Shown here: one piece after another, positions 1 through 7,144 of the stretch
How positions within the stretch are numbered: the first letter of the stretch is position 1
Layout: every line of letters begins with the position of its first letter
Origin: an uncultured Paenibacillus sp.
Lineage (GTDB): Bacteria; Bacillota; Bacilli; Paenibacillales; Paenibacillaceae
Assembly (NCBI GenBank): GCA_937895345.1
Contig: CALAWP010000054.1
Location: 1-64,000, forward strand
Length of the DNA: 64,000 nt
Direction: 5' to 3'
Program-made: the position numbers and the translations under genes
The notes under the pieces: model-generated
Seen by the model: the letters and a program-made list of their open reading frames with translations, nothing else
What the model was told of the DNA's origin: nothing
Database searches by the model: none

Positions 1-114
1 CCATGGATTGAGTCCTGGTTCTGCGATTTCGACGACTTTTTCACCACACTTCTAAGGGAAACAAAACAGGAACATTCTAAACTTCATTCTCCTGCTGTTC
101 AAAAGAAATCCTAG
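1..114 (+). CDS. C-terminal fragment of an unrecognised protein entering from the left edge
   Basis: A reading frame open from base 1 ends at a TAG at 112-114 and gives 37 residues, starting PWIESWFCDFDDFFTTLL. The composition is protein-like, but there is no start codon and no family I recognise. It overlaps the end of the decayed toxin gene on the other strand, so it could be a chance frame. Low confidence. Confidence 0.2.
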   Translation, partial: PWIESWFCDFDDFFTTLLRETKQEHSKLHSPAVQKKS

Positions 115-314
115 ACCTCTTCACAATGATACGCGACAGTCCCGCATAGGTCTGTCTTCCTCAGTATAAGCTTTGCCTATAATGGGATTGGTGAGTATAG
201 CTTCTGTTTCAAGAATGAATAATTATATGAAATCATACGTTTTCTCGGGAGAAAATCACTCGCTGCGAAACTGGGAGAGCTTACTGCCGGAGACCATAAA
301 ACTACGCGGTTCAT
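61..314 (-). pseudogene. Decayed RelE/ParE-family toxin
   Basis: An ATG at 314 overlaps the stop of the upstream antitoxin by 4 bases (ATGA), the usual coupling in toxin-antitoxin operons. The first frame reads MNRVVLWSPAV and stays open to a stop near 178. A neighbouring frame then continues with a stretch like ILTNPIIGKAYTEEDRPMRD followed by CRVSL, which resembles the C-terminal half of RelE/ParE toxins. At least one frameshift and one stop (after CRVSL) break the gene, so it should make no active toxin. Its boundaries are approximate. The family assignment rests on motif resemblance plus position after an antitoxin-like gene. Confidence 0.5.
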
Positions 315-580
315 GATCGAAAGTCCTCGGGAGATAAGGATTTCAGTAACTCCGATGTGCTCAAGGCTTTGCCAAGCTTGAATTCCTTCCTGCTTTGTTC
401 AATCATGACCTTCAATTCCGGATTAGACTCAACGTCAGCTTGAATGGACCGCTGCTCTTCCTCTTGCAAGACGAGAGTGAACTTTCCCTTTCCTGGAATA
501 TGAAAGTGATACACGGAGTTGTCGCGGCTCATATTCGATATGTTCTCCATCAACTCTTCCGGTGAATTGACCTTTTCCAT
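311..580 (-). CDS. Antitoxin-like small protein
   Basis: This 89-residue acidic protein has the layout of short Firmicutes antitoxins: an N-terminal beta-rich half and a C-terminal helical tail (LSTSELLKSLSPEDF) of the kind that wraps the toxin. The start has a GGGGTGA ribosome site 7 bases upstream. The stop overlaps the ATG of a decayed RelE/ParE-like toxin, so this looks like an orphaned antitoxin. It has no obvious DNA-binding motif. An orphan may persist by neutralising other toxins or may simply be decaying. Assignment is by gene order and size rather than a clear domain. Confidence 0.55.
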   Translation of the reverse strand: MEKVNSPEELMENISNMSRDNSVYHFHIPGKGKFTLVLQEEEQRSIQADVESNPELKVMIEQSRKEFKLGKALSTSELLKSLSPEDFRS

Positions 581-652
581 TCGATGTCACCCCATGTCAT
601 AAGCTTTTCCGCTCTTTTATCACCAGTATAACATAAACCGCCCCGAATCCTG

Positions 653-730
653 TAGAAGCAGAAAACCGGTCCCCACGGACCGGCATATCGCCCATGTAGC
701 TCGTCCACCCTTACTTCTCAAACCGCGCCG
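653..730 (-). repeat. Imperfect direct repeat, left copy, with a terminator-like hairpin
   Basis: On the minus strand this stretch carries GGGTGGACGAGCTACATGG, then the hairpin CCGGTCC/GGACCGG (666-683) followed by TTTTC. A diverged copy in the same orientation lies at 1884-1962. Just before it on the minus strand, an open frame ends in LQQFQLTARFEK and a stop, which may be the tail of a lost gene (possibly chemotaxis-receptor-like). The hairpin is a plausible rho-independent terminator for that lost gene or for the toxin-antitoxin pair ending at 798. Confidence 0.5.
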
Positions 731-797
731 TTAGCTGAAATTGCTGAAGATCTGAAGAAAAGTAAAAAGGCCTACCCTGTAAGAATAGACCTAGAAG

Positions 798-1064
798 TTA
801 AGATTTATATACATCACCACGAGAGCCAATTTTAATTACTTGGATAAGTAACTTATCATTCTCAACTGAATAAATAATTCGATAAGAACCCACTCGTAAT
901 CGATATTCGTCCATTGTTCCTTGCATCCTTTTGATATCGAGCTCTGGATGATAAGGGTCTTCACAGAGAATTTGTAGATGTTGAGTAATTCGAATACGAT
1001 TCGTCCTATCTAATTTTTGTAAATACTTAAGAGCATCTTTATAGAACTCAATTGAGTAAGTCAT
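798..1064 (-). CDS. RelE/ParE-family toxin
   Basis: This 88-residue protein, starting MTYSIEFYKDALKYL, has the RelE/ParE layout: a short beta strand, two helices (YLQKLDRTNRIRITQHL), then the core DIKRMQG, YRLRVGSYRIIYSV and a final IKIGSRGDVY. RelE members cleave ribosome-bound mRNA and ParE members poison gyrase; sequence alone does not decide between them. The conserved Arg/Tyr cluster near the C-terminus is present, so it is probably active. The start at 1064 is chosen because it overlaps the antitoxin stop by 17 bases and gives the standard length. Longer starts would only translate antitoxin DNA in another frame. Confidence 0.85.
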   Translation of the reverse strand: MTYSIEFYKDALKYLQKLDRTNRIRITQHLQILCEDPYHPELDIKRMQGTMDEYRLRVGSYRIIYSVENDKLLIQVIKIGSRGDVYKS

Positions 1065-1284
1065 CGATAACATCCTTAAGTTTAATACTCTCGCCACGTC
1101 TAAAGGATTCTTTAGCTTTTTTAATTGCTTCAATATCATCTTGAGTAGTTGGCTCATCATCCCAAGGGATATGACGATACTCTTTATTTGTGACTAATTT
1201 TTCCAAGAAATCAGCAGCGATTGGAAGGGCTTCTTCAGGTAATTGTTGAATTAATTTGTTCAAATGATCTTTTGAAACTGCCAT
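1048..1284 (-). CDS. RelB-like antitoxin
   Basis: This 78-residue protein is immediately upstream of, and overlaps, the RelE/ParE toxin. Its N-terminal half (LNKLIQQLPEEALPIAADFLEKL) is a helix pair typical of small Firmicutes antitoxins that dimerise and bind DNA. The C-terminal half, IPWDDEPTTQDDIEAIKKAK then FRRGESIKLKDVIDDLL, matches the toxin-embracing tail seen in RelB-type partners. An AGGGG ribosome site lies about 9 bases before the ATG. Such pairs normally autorepress their operon; the promoter should lie in the AT-rich stretch at 1290-1340. Base composition is more AT-rich than the window average, consistent with transfer. Confidence 0.8.
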   Translation of the reverse strand: MAVSKDHLNKLIQQLPEEALPIAADFLEKLVTNKEYRHIPWDDEPTTQDDIEAIKKAKESFRRGESIKLKDVIDDLLN

Positions 1285-1399
1285 TCGATCAACCCCTATC
1301 TAGAAAGGCTAAATTAATTTTATTATAACACGTACTTAATGAAATTTCATAAAGATCGTACGGGCTATTTCAAGGTAGTCAGCAACATCAGCTAACACC

Positions 1400-1538
1400 G
1401 TATTCACGCTTCGGGCCATACGGCCCTTGGTCTGCCCGAGGCATTTCGGGGGAGAAGATTCATGCAGACAACCCTGCGAACCTAACCGCGTCGCGGCCGG
1501 CAGCTGCGCTGCCTTAAGGTTCTCGGATTCGTGAATAC
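1400..1538. other. Strongly structured 139-bp element, unidentified
   Basis: Outer arms GTATTCACG (1400-1408) and CGTGAATAC (1530-1538) are perfect inverted repeats. Nested inside are GGGCC/GGCCC (1413-1426), GTCTGC/GCAGAC (1430-1469) enclosing CCCGA/TCGGG, and GAACCT/AGGTTC (1478-1522) enclosing CCGC/GCGG and GGCAGC/GCTGCC with 3-base loops. This much nested pairing suggests a folded RNA or single-stranded DNA substrate. It matches no tRNA, SRP, 6S, tmRNA or group II intron pattern I know. No protein frame spans it. The transcribed strand is unknown. Confidence 0.55.
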
Positions 1539-1608
1539 AAGAACGTTACCTGAACCCCTCGTCAAAGATGAGTGGTCTGGTTTTCCTCCATAACAAAAAG
1601 TCAGAAAG

Positions 1609-1716
1609 TTAATGTCCATTGTTTTCTTCTTTAATCCAATTCCACAATACCTTCCGATTGGAACCCGTCAGAAGATGAAATAATCCTTCCGGTACTACAT
1701 CAAACAAGTTCATCAT
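1609..1716 (-). pseudogene. Possible N-terminal remnant of a Wadjet JetA-like protein
   Basis: A 35-codon frame begins MMNLFDVVPEGLFHLLTGSN and stops soon after. JetA proteins of Wadjet anti-plasmid systems begin with a very similar pattern (M-x-LF-x-x-x-P-x-x-x-F-x-x-L-x-x-x-N), as I recall the family. The rest of the gene, and jetB, jetC and jetD, are not in the window. If the reading is right, this is the scar of a deleted defence operon. The match is short and could be chance. Confidence 0.3.
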
Positions 1717-1883
1717 ACCGCGCGCATACCCTTTCGGAGAAAAATGTCGATACTTTATTATACTAGATTTGGAAGATATGAAGTATGGTAGAATACGGCT
1801 ATTCCCTTCAATCTTAATGGCAAGCTCCGTTGGTATACGGAATACTTGCCGTACAAGGCTCTCAAGTATCGGTATTAACTCCA

Positions 1884-1962
1884 GAAGAAGCAGAAAACCG
1901 GCCCCCTCGGACCAGTTGATTCAGGCTCCATATAGCTCGTCCACCCTCACCGCACAAACCGC
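1884..1962 (-). repeat. Imperfect direct repeat, right copy, with a terminator-like hairpin
   Basis: This is the partner of the copy at 653-730. Shared minus-strand blocks are GGGTGGACGAGCTA[C/T]ATGG and a GGTCC...GG(A/C)CCGG hairpin followed by TTTTCTGCTTCT (hairpin at 1898-1915). It lies about 90 bases downstream of the sigma-K fragment. Two same-orientation copies bracket the segment that contains the RelBE-like pair and the structured element, so they may be duplicated gene ends or traces of a recombination event. Confidence 0.5.
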
Positions 1963-2008
1963 CCGCTGCACAAAAACCGCGCCACATCCTCCTGACGTCG
2001 TTTCGTGT

Positions 2009-2215
2009 TCACAACGTGTTGACGATATGAGCGACCAGCCGCAAATTATGTTCGATCAAAATATTGCGCGAATGCGCATTGCCCTCCGCCATCAACGCCA
2101 AATGCTTCGCTTCCTCTTCTTCCTTCAGCGGCTGCGGAAACGCGTTGTTTTTGACATAAGACACCAGCAAAGCGAGCTGTTTGATAAACAAGGCGATCCC
2201 CGTAAAAAATCCCAT
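2009..2215 (-). pseudogene. sigK: N-terminal fragment of sporulation sigma factor K
   Basis: The 68 residues follow sigma-K closely: a hydrophobic pro-region (MGFFTGIALFIKQLALLVSYV), then KNNAFPQPL and the region-2 start NILIEHNLRLVAHIV. After about 66 codons the match stops at NTL and a TGA. Sigma-K is normally about 230-240 residues and directs late mother-cell transcription after removal of the pro-peptide. In some spore formers sigK is split by a skin-type element that is excised during sporulation. Here the 3' half is absent from the window, and the next minus-strand frame (ending RQEDVARFLCSGRFVR) is the tail of something else. It is therefore either a decayed copy or the 5' part of a split gene. 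Confidence 0.75.
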
Positions 2216-2364
2216 GCAGCATACACCCCCAGGCTGTAATGAGAGGCCCGTATAAGGAAAGCCTCAGCAGTTTCATGCGTCGGTTCTACATTGTATGTAG
2301 GCGGGGGCCTATATGTGTATGTTTGATAAATTCAACAAGCTCACGATGCGGCCGGGACGGTTAG

Positions 2365-2985
2365 TTAGCGATGGTCTGGTTCGTTAAAGCTCCGAAGATC
2401 CGGCAGCCGCAGCATCGACCCGAATAGTTCGGTCCGAATCGTGTCGGCGTTATAGACGGAGGTCAGCGGAAACGTAACGCCGACAGCCTCCTTCAATCCC
2501 CAGTATCGGGGAACGGACTTCTCTTTCGTGCGGCTCCTCCATAACCCATCGGCGTCTTGCTCGATTACGAAGTGATTATCGTACCGGTACGGCTCCCAGA
2601 ACAGCCAATGGTCGGCAATCGACGGCAGCCGGTTCCACTTGGTCAGATCGAACCGAAATCGCGATACGGTCATCTCCGGATATTCCTCTTCGCCTTCGAG
2701 GTCAATCTCTACAGCGAATATATCCCCGTCTTTCAAATCCGGAAGGTTGTCGTTTCCGGCGGATTCGCCCTCCATTTGATACAGCTTGATCATATTGCGA
2801 AGCAGCCAGGCGTCCTCATAGTTGTCCGACTTCCACCTCAGAAATTTGGGAAGCAGCGGTATAAAGCCTTGCTCCTGTCCGATCGCATCCATTTCGTTAA
2901 ACAGCAGCGACAAGTTTTTGTACGTTTCCCGCAGCACTTTGACGGACAAGCTGATGTTCCGGCCGGCGTCATGGATTGTAGACAT
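2365..2985 (-). CDS. Unrecognised partner protein of a nuclease module
   Basis: I recognise no family in these 206 residues. The N-terminal third is helical (ISLSVKVLRETYKNLSLLFN) and is followed by an acidic, mixed alpha/beta region with FAVEIDLEGEEEYPEMTVS and several Trp/Tyr motifs (WLFWEPYRYDNH). No signal peptide or membrane segment is visible. It starts at an ATG with a GGGAGGA site inside the end of the upstream nuclease gene; the 17-base overlap implies translational coupling and probably a shared function. The pairing resembles accessory or defence cassettes, where a nuclease works with a sensor or specificity subunit, but nothing in the sequence proves that. Confidence 0.75.
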   Translation of the reverse strand: MSTIHDAGRNISLSVKVLRETYKNLSLLFNEMDAIGQEQGFIPLLPKFLRWKSDNYEDAWLLRNMIKLYQMEGESAGNDNLPDLKDGDIFAVEIDLEGEEEYPEMTVSRFRFDLTKWNRLPSIADHWLFWEPYRYDNHFVIEQDADGLWRSRTKEKSVPRYWGLKEAVGVTFPLTSVYNADTIRTELFGSMLRLPDLRSFNEPDHR

Positions 2986-3754
2986 AATGTTCCTCCCCGA
3001 TCGATGCGTTCACCGACCAATTCAATGTGTGATTTCTAGTAGAAGCGGCTTTGAAGCGGTAGGCATGACGTTCGATGGTCAGATGCTGAATCGCGGCAGT
3101 GAAGCCGTTAAATCGCGCGAACCCTTTTTTGAGCAAAAGCGCCTGCAGATCGTTTACGATCAACTGCGATGCCTGATCCAGCGACGTAACGTCAACCGAT
3201 TGCAGCTGCTCCAATACTTGCTGCCAGGCCAGAAAGCCTAACGTTATGCCGGACGTCATTCGCGGCCGCCGCGCCATCTCCCGTTCCACAGGCAGCAGCT
3301 GCTGCAACGGAGCCAGGAAGATCAGATATGCGAGGCGCCCGCCCCGCATATCGTCCAGCAGCCTGGAATAGCGGGCCAATTGATGGCCGCTCTCCTCGGG
3401 CGACACGTCTTCCGAATTGTCGTCATCCGACGAGATGCCGCTGTAATATTTGACCTCGATACCGATCAAGACATTCGGGTGATTCAGAATCAAATCGATT
3501 TCCCCTTCGGCATGGCGGAACCAGAACTCCATCCTGCAGTCATACCCGCGGATGGAATCCAGCAGCTGCGGCCACATGGAAGCCGGCGGATGCGAGCCGT
3601 CCTGAAAATGTACGGCAGCGAGCACTCGCCTTAACCCCTGCTCGAACGGCAAATAACGAATCGTGCCGAAGAAATCGCCGGTCAGCTGATCCTCCAGCCG
3701 GTCGGACAAGTTGCTCCCGGACCGGGATATTTTATTGTGAATTTCGGCTATCAA
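2969..3754 (-). CDS. PD-(D/E)XK-superfamily nuclease-like protein
   Basis: Residues about 78-103 contain FWFRHAEGEIDLILNHPNVL followed by IGIEVKYYSG. This is the PD-(D/E)XK active-site pattern: an upstream Glu, then the Asp of EIDLI, then the E-x-K of IEVKYY. That predicts a metal-dependent DNA (or RNA) nuclease with a restriction-endonuclease fold. The protein has 261 residues and no signal peptide. The start is a TTG with only a weak ribosome site, so the true start is uncertain. It overlaps the next gene by 17 bases, forming a two-gene unit beside the accessory patch at 1-2.3 kb. A role in defence or element maintenance is an inference from context. Confidence 0.7.
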   Translation of the reverse strand: MIAEIHNKISRSGSNLSDRLEDQLTGDFFGTIRYLPFEQGLRRVLAAVHFQDGSHPPASMWPQLLDSIRGYDCRMEFWFRHAEGEIDLILNHPNVLIGIEVKYYSGISSDDDNSEDVSPEESGHQLARYSRLLDDMRGGRLAYLIFLAPLQQLLPVEREMARRPRMTSGITLGFLAWQQVLEQLQSVDVTSLDQASQLIVNDLQALLLKKGFARFNGFTAAIQHLTIERHAYRFKAASTRNHTLNWSVNASIGEEHYVYNP

Positions 3755-3900
3755 GCTCTCACTTCGCTCTCTAATAGGAAAATCCAGCAGCTGCTAACGC
3801 GCTGCATCGCTATATGGAAATTATACTTCCCCTGACTCCAAATTCACATCTCAAAATCCGCCTCCAAAACCGGAGCTTATACAACAGCGTTTTTTGCAAT

Positions 3901-6162
3901 CTAACCCCCTGCTGCCCTGCGCAAATACGCCCCCGTTATCGAATGCTCGGCAGCGGCAAGCTGGACGGGAGTGCCTTCGAATATAATTCGTCCGCCCCGG
4001 TGGCCGCCCTCGGGACCCATGTCAATAATCCAGTCCGCGCTCTTGATCACATCCAGATTATGCTCGATGACCACCACCGTATTGCCCCCGTCGACCAAGC
4101 GGTTCATAATGTCCATCAGTCGGGAAATATCGGACATATGCAGTCCGGTTGTCGGCTCGTCCATCACATAAAGACTGCCTTCCTTGTGAAGTTCTCCGGC
4201 CAATTTGATGCGCTGGCACTCTCCGCCCGACAAGGTGCTTAGAGGCTGGCCCAGCGTTACGTATCCGAGCCCCACATCCTCCAGCGTCTGCAATTGGCGA
4301 AGCGGCTCCTTCCTAGTAAAGAACTCCGAAGCTTCCCGTACCGTCATGGCGAGGACGTCGCTGATCGATTTTCCGTTCAGTTTATACTGCAGCACTTCGT
4401 CGCTGAACCGCTTGCCCTCGCATCTTTCGCAAATCGTCCTTACCGGCTCGAGAAAAGCCAAATCCATGTAAATCACCCCAAGACCCTGGCAATTGGAGCA
4501 CGCTCCCTTGGAGTTGAAGCTGAACAACGATGCGCTCACCTTGTTGGCGGCTGCGAACAGCCGGCGGATCTCGTCCATTATCCCCGTATACGTAGCCGGA
4601 TTGGAGCGAATCGACGTGCCTGCGGCCGACTGGTCGATAACGATCGCTTCCGGATGCGCCGGCAGGAATGCTCCGTTAATTAACGTGCTTTTGCCTGAGC
4701 CGGCTACCCCCGTTACCACGGTCAGCACACCGACGGGGATATTGACGGTTACCTCCTTCAAATTATGCAGGCTGGCACCGGCTGCGGTCATCCAACCCTT
4801 GGGCTCCCTGGTTGAAGTTTTCAAGGGCAAACCTTGCTTCAAGTATCGTCCGGTCAAAGTATCCGCGCGGAGCAAGCCCGCAAAGTCGCCTTCGTAAACG
4901 ATTTCTCCGCCGCGGGTTCCCGCATGAGGTCCGACATCGATGATGTAATCGGCGATCTCCATCACTTCTCGATCGTGTTCGACGACAAGCACGGTATTCC
5001 CCTTGTCCTGGAGCTGGCGCAGCATGCCGTTCAGACGATGGACATCCCGCGGATGCAGCCCGACGCTCGGTTCGTCGAAAATATAAATCATGTCGGTTAG
5101 GCTGCTGCTCAAATGGCGGACCATCTTGATACGCTGCGACTCCCCGCCCGACAACGTTGCGGTCTGCCGGTCCAGACTCAAGTAGTCCAGTCCGATGGAG
5201 ACCAGATGATTCAGCCGGGTAAGAAGCCCGTCCATTATCGGGCCTGCAACGGGATCTTGAATGGCTTCAAGCATCCGTATCAGATCGCCGATCTCCATCG
5301 CCGCGCATTGGGCAATGTTGTAACCGTTAATGCGGCAGCTCAAAGCCGCTTGATTCAGCCGGCTTCCCCCGCAAAGGCCGCACTCGCGATAGGTTAGAAA
5401 GCGGTTAAGCGTTTCGCGTTTGGCTTCCGACATCTCGCTGCTGTCCCGCTTCAAATACAGTCGGGTGAGCTTGGTCAGCAGCCCTTCATAATCCGATTCG
5501 ATATCGCCGCCTTTGGTTCGGTATACAATCTTGCTTAATTTGCCGTGGAGGAGTGTATCCCACTCTGCCGGCGTATAGTCGGCAAGCCGCTTGTCGTTAT
5601 CGAACAAGCCGGAATTGGTAAACGTATTCAAGTACCAGCTTCCCACTTTAAATACGGGGAACAGGACTGCGCCTTCATTCAGCGACCTGGACTTATCTAG
5701 CAGCTTGTCCACGTCGAACTGCACCACCTGTCCGACTCCGGAGCATTCCGGGCACATACCGGCCGGATCGTTAAACGAAAAAACATGCGAATTGCCGGCA
5801 GAAGGTTTACCGATTCTGGAGAACAGCAGCCGGAGCATCGCATAAATATCCGTAATCGTGCCGACCGTCGAACGGGAGTTGCCGCCGAGCCTTTTCTGAT
5901 CGATCACCACCGCCGTAGACAAGTTCTCGATGCGATCGGTGTCCGGCTGACTAAACCGGGGCAGCCGATTGCGGATGTATGCGGAGAACGTCTCGTTAAG
6001 CTGCCGCTGAGCTTCGGCGCTGATCGTGTCGAAGACCAAGGAAGATTTGCCCGAGCCCGAGACGCCGGTGAAGATCGTAATCTTTCGCTTCGGGATGCGG
6101 ACATTCACATTTTTCAGGTTATTTTCGCGTGCTCCTTCAATTACGATATCATAGTCGTTCAT
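3901..6162 (-). CDS. Short UvrA-like excinuclease ATPase, ABC protein
   Basis: This 753-residue cytoplasmic tandem ABC ATPase is of the UvrA class. It has two Walker A loops (GVSGSGKSSLVF near the N-terminus and GVAGSGKSTLING in the second half), two signature motifs (LSGGESQRIKM and LSGGECQRIKL) and zinc-finger-like CPEC, CGLC, CSNC and CERC motifs. Standard UvrA is about 940-950 residues; the shorter size matches UvrA-like proteins that lack the UvrB-binding region. Some of these are linked to drug tolerance in producers (DrrC type), and their role in repair is unclear. The start at 6162 is an ATG with AGGTGGAG just upstream; a GTG at 6171 is less likely. The next upstream gene, a reductase, lies 25 bases away. 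Confidence 0.85.
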   Translation of the reverse strand: MNDYDIVIEGARENNLKNVNVRIPKRKITIFTGVSGSGKSSLVFDTISAEAQRQLNETFSAYIRNRLPRFSQPDTDRIENLSTAVVIDQKRLGGNSRSTVGTITDIYAMLRLLFSRIGKPSAGNSHVFSFNDPAGMCPECSGVGQVVQFDVDKLLDKSRSLNEGAVLFPVFKVGSWYLNTFTNSGLFDNDKRLADYTPAEWDTLLHGKLSKIVYRTKGGDIESDYEGLLTKLTRLYLKRDSSEMSEAKRETLNRFLTYRECGLCGGSRLNQAALSCRINGYNIAQCAAMEIGDLIRMLEAIQDPVAGPIMDGLLTRLNHLVSIGLDYLSLDRQTATLSGGESQRIKMVRHLSSSLTDMIYIFDEPSVGLHPRDVHRLNGMLRQLQDKGNTVLVVEHDREVMEIADYIIDVGPHAGTRGGEIVYEGDFAGLLRADTLTGRYLKQGLPLKTSTREPKGWMTAAGASLHNLKEVTVNIPVGVLTVVTGVAGSGKSTLINGAFLPAHPEAIVIDQSAAGTSIRSNPATYTGIMDEIRRLFAAANKVSASLFSFNSKGACSNCQGLGVIYMDLAFLEPVRTICERCEGKRFSDEVLQYKLNGKSISDVLAMTVREASEFFTRKEPLRQLQTLEDVGLGYVTLGQPLSTLSGGECQRIKLAGELHKEGSLYVMDEPTTGLHMSDISRLMDIMNRLVDGGNTVVVIEHNLDVIKSADWIIDMGPEGGHRGGRIIFEGTPVQLAAAEHSITGAYLRRAAGG

Positions 6163-6186
6163 AGACTCCACCTCGGATTCTATTTT

Positions 6187-6732
6187 CTAATGATAAATGA
6201 GTTGGACGACGCCGGAGGAGAACGTTCTTGTATTCACCAGTTTTAAATTCAACCTTTGTTTGATGTCGGCAAACAAAGGTTTCCCTTCTCCCAAAACAAC
6301 AGGGTGAACCGATAACCTAAACTCATCAACAAGTCCTAAACGAATAAAAGTTGTAATCAGACTTGCTCCGCCGTATAACCAGATGTTTTTACCGGGCTTG
6401 TTCCTTATTCTATTTACTTCTTCAAGAACATTATCGTTAATGAATATTGCTTTATGGTCAGTTCCTTTTTGGGTCCTGGAAAACACATATTTTTGTTTGC
6501 AATGGACGATTTCCCAAAGTCCTTTCGACGCATCGCTGTCTATATTATCCGGAGTAAATTGTACCCACAAATCATAGCTTTTTCTTCCATAAAAAATCGT
6601 ATCGATTTGGTTTAAAAATTCATCAAACCCCATCTCATCATCCATTATGCACCAATCCACCTCGCCATTTTTCCCCTCAATAAATCCGTCTAAAGTGACC
6701 GCCAAATCCAACATGATTTTTCGTTTCATCAT
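6187..6732 (-). CDS. Dihydrofolate reductase/RibD C-terminal-like protein
   Basis: This 181-residue protein starts MMKRKIMLDLAVTLDGFIEG, the conserved opening of RibD C-terminal-domain proteins related to dihydrofolate reductase. It also has the mid-protein motifs YGRKSYDLW, GGASLITTFIRLGLVDEFRL and the closing HPVVLGEG. These proteins have an NADPH-binding fold, and most stand-alone members have no assigned reaction. The ATG at 6732 is chosen because GGAGCAG precedes it at good spacing; an upstream in-frame ATG at 6783 has none. The UvrA-like gene follows 25 bases downstream, so they may be co-transcribed. Confidence 0.8.
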   Translation of the reverse strand: MMKRKIMLDLAVTLDGFIEGKNGEVDWCIMDDEMGFDEFLNQIDTIFYGRKSYDLWVQFTPDNIDSDASKGLWEIVHCKQKYVFSRTQKGTDHKAIFINDNVLEEVNRIRNKPGKNIWLYGGASLITTFIRLGLVDEFRLSVHPVVLGEGKPLFADIKQRLNLKLVNTRTFSSGVVQLIYH

Positions 6733-6791
6733 TTGCTGCTCCTTTCGTTGATCTGCCACCAGTATAATCCTCAAATACGTCACCTAATGTC

Positions 6792-6941
6792 ATATTCGTC
6801 ATTCACTACTGCAAATGCCGCATCCAACACTTGAACGGTTATCACAGCCGCTTGAAGAAATAGATGGACCGCTTCAAAGGTGTTGCAACCAAATATTTGC
6901 AACATTATTTGGCATGGTTTCGTATTAATCACATCGAATAG
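6792..6941 (+). pseudogene. IS1595-type transposase remnant (C-terminal end)
   Basis: On the plus strand, the frame from about 6822 reads IQHLNGYHSRLKK, a TAG, then MDRFKGVATKYLQHYLAWF and RINHIE before a stop. The pattern N-x-x-HSRLK-x-W-x-x-x-F-x-GVATKYL-x-x-YL-x-WF is the C-terminal end of IS1595/ISXO2-like DDE transposases. The in-frame TAG stands where the family has Trp (TGG), so it is a point mutation. Nothing upstream of about 6790 continues the gene. It is an old scar and cannot transpose. Confidence 0.7.
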
Positions 6942-7144
6942 GCAAACTTGCGCCTGTTTACCCCGTGACCGACACGATGACGAAGCTTCGGCATTCAGTT
7001 CCACTTTAAAACAATGGAAGAGGGTCAATTATGAACATTAAACGATCGGGTTTAAGTTTATTTCAATTCATCCGCTTGGATTAGGAAGACGCCATATCGT
7101 ATACAAGACTAGATTAGACCACAAAAAAACCGAGGGATGACGAA

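Noticed and set aside
1769..2239. Plus-strand 156-residue frame
   Set aside because: It is antisense to the sigma-K fragment and has an Arg/Ser/Pro-rich composition without any domain.
6780..7028. Minus-strand 82-residue frame
   Set aside because: The opposite strand reads as an IS1595-type transposase tail, which explains the open frame.
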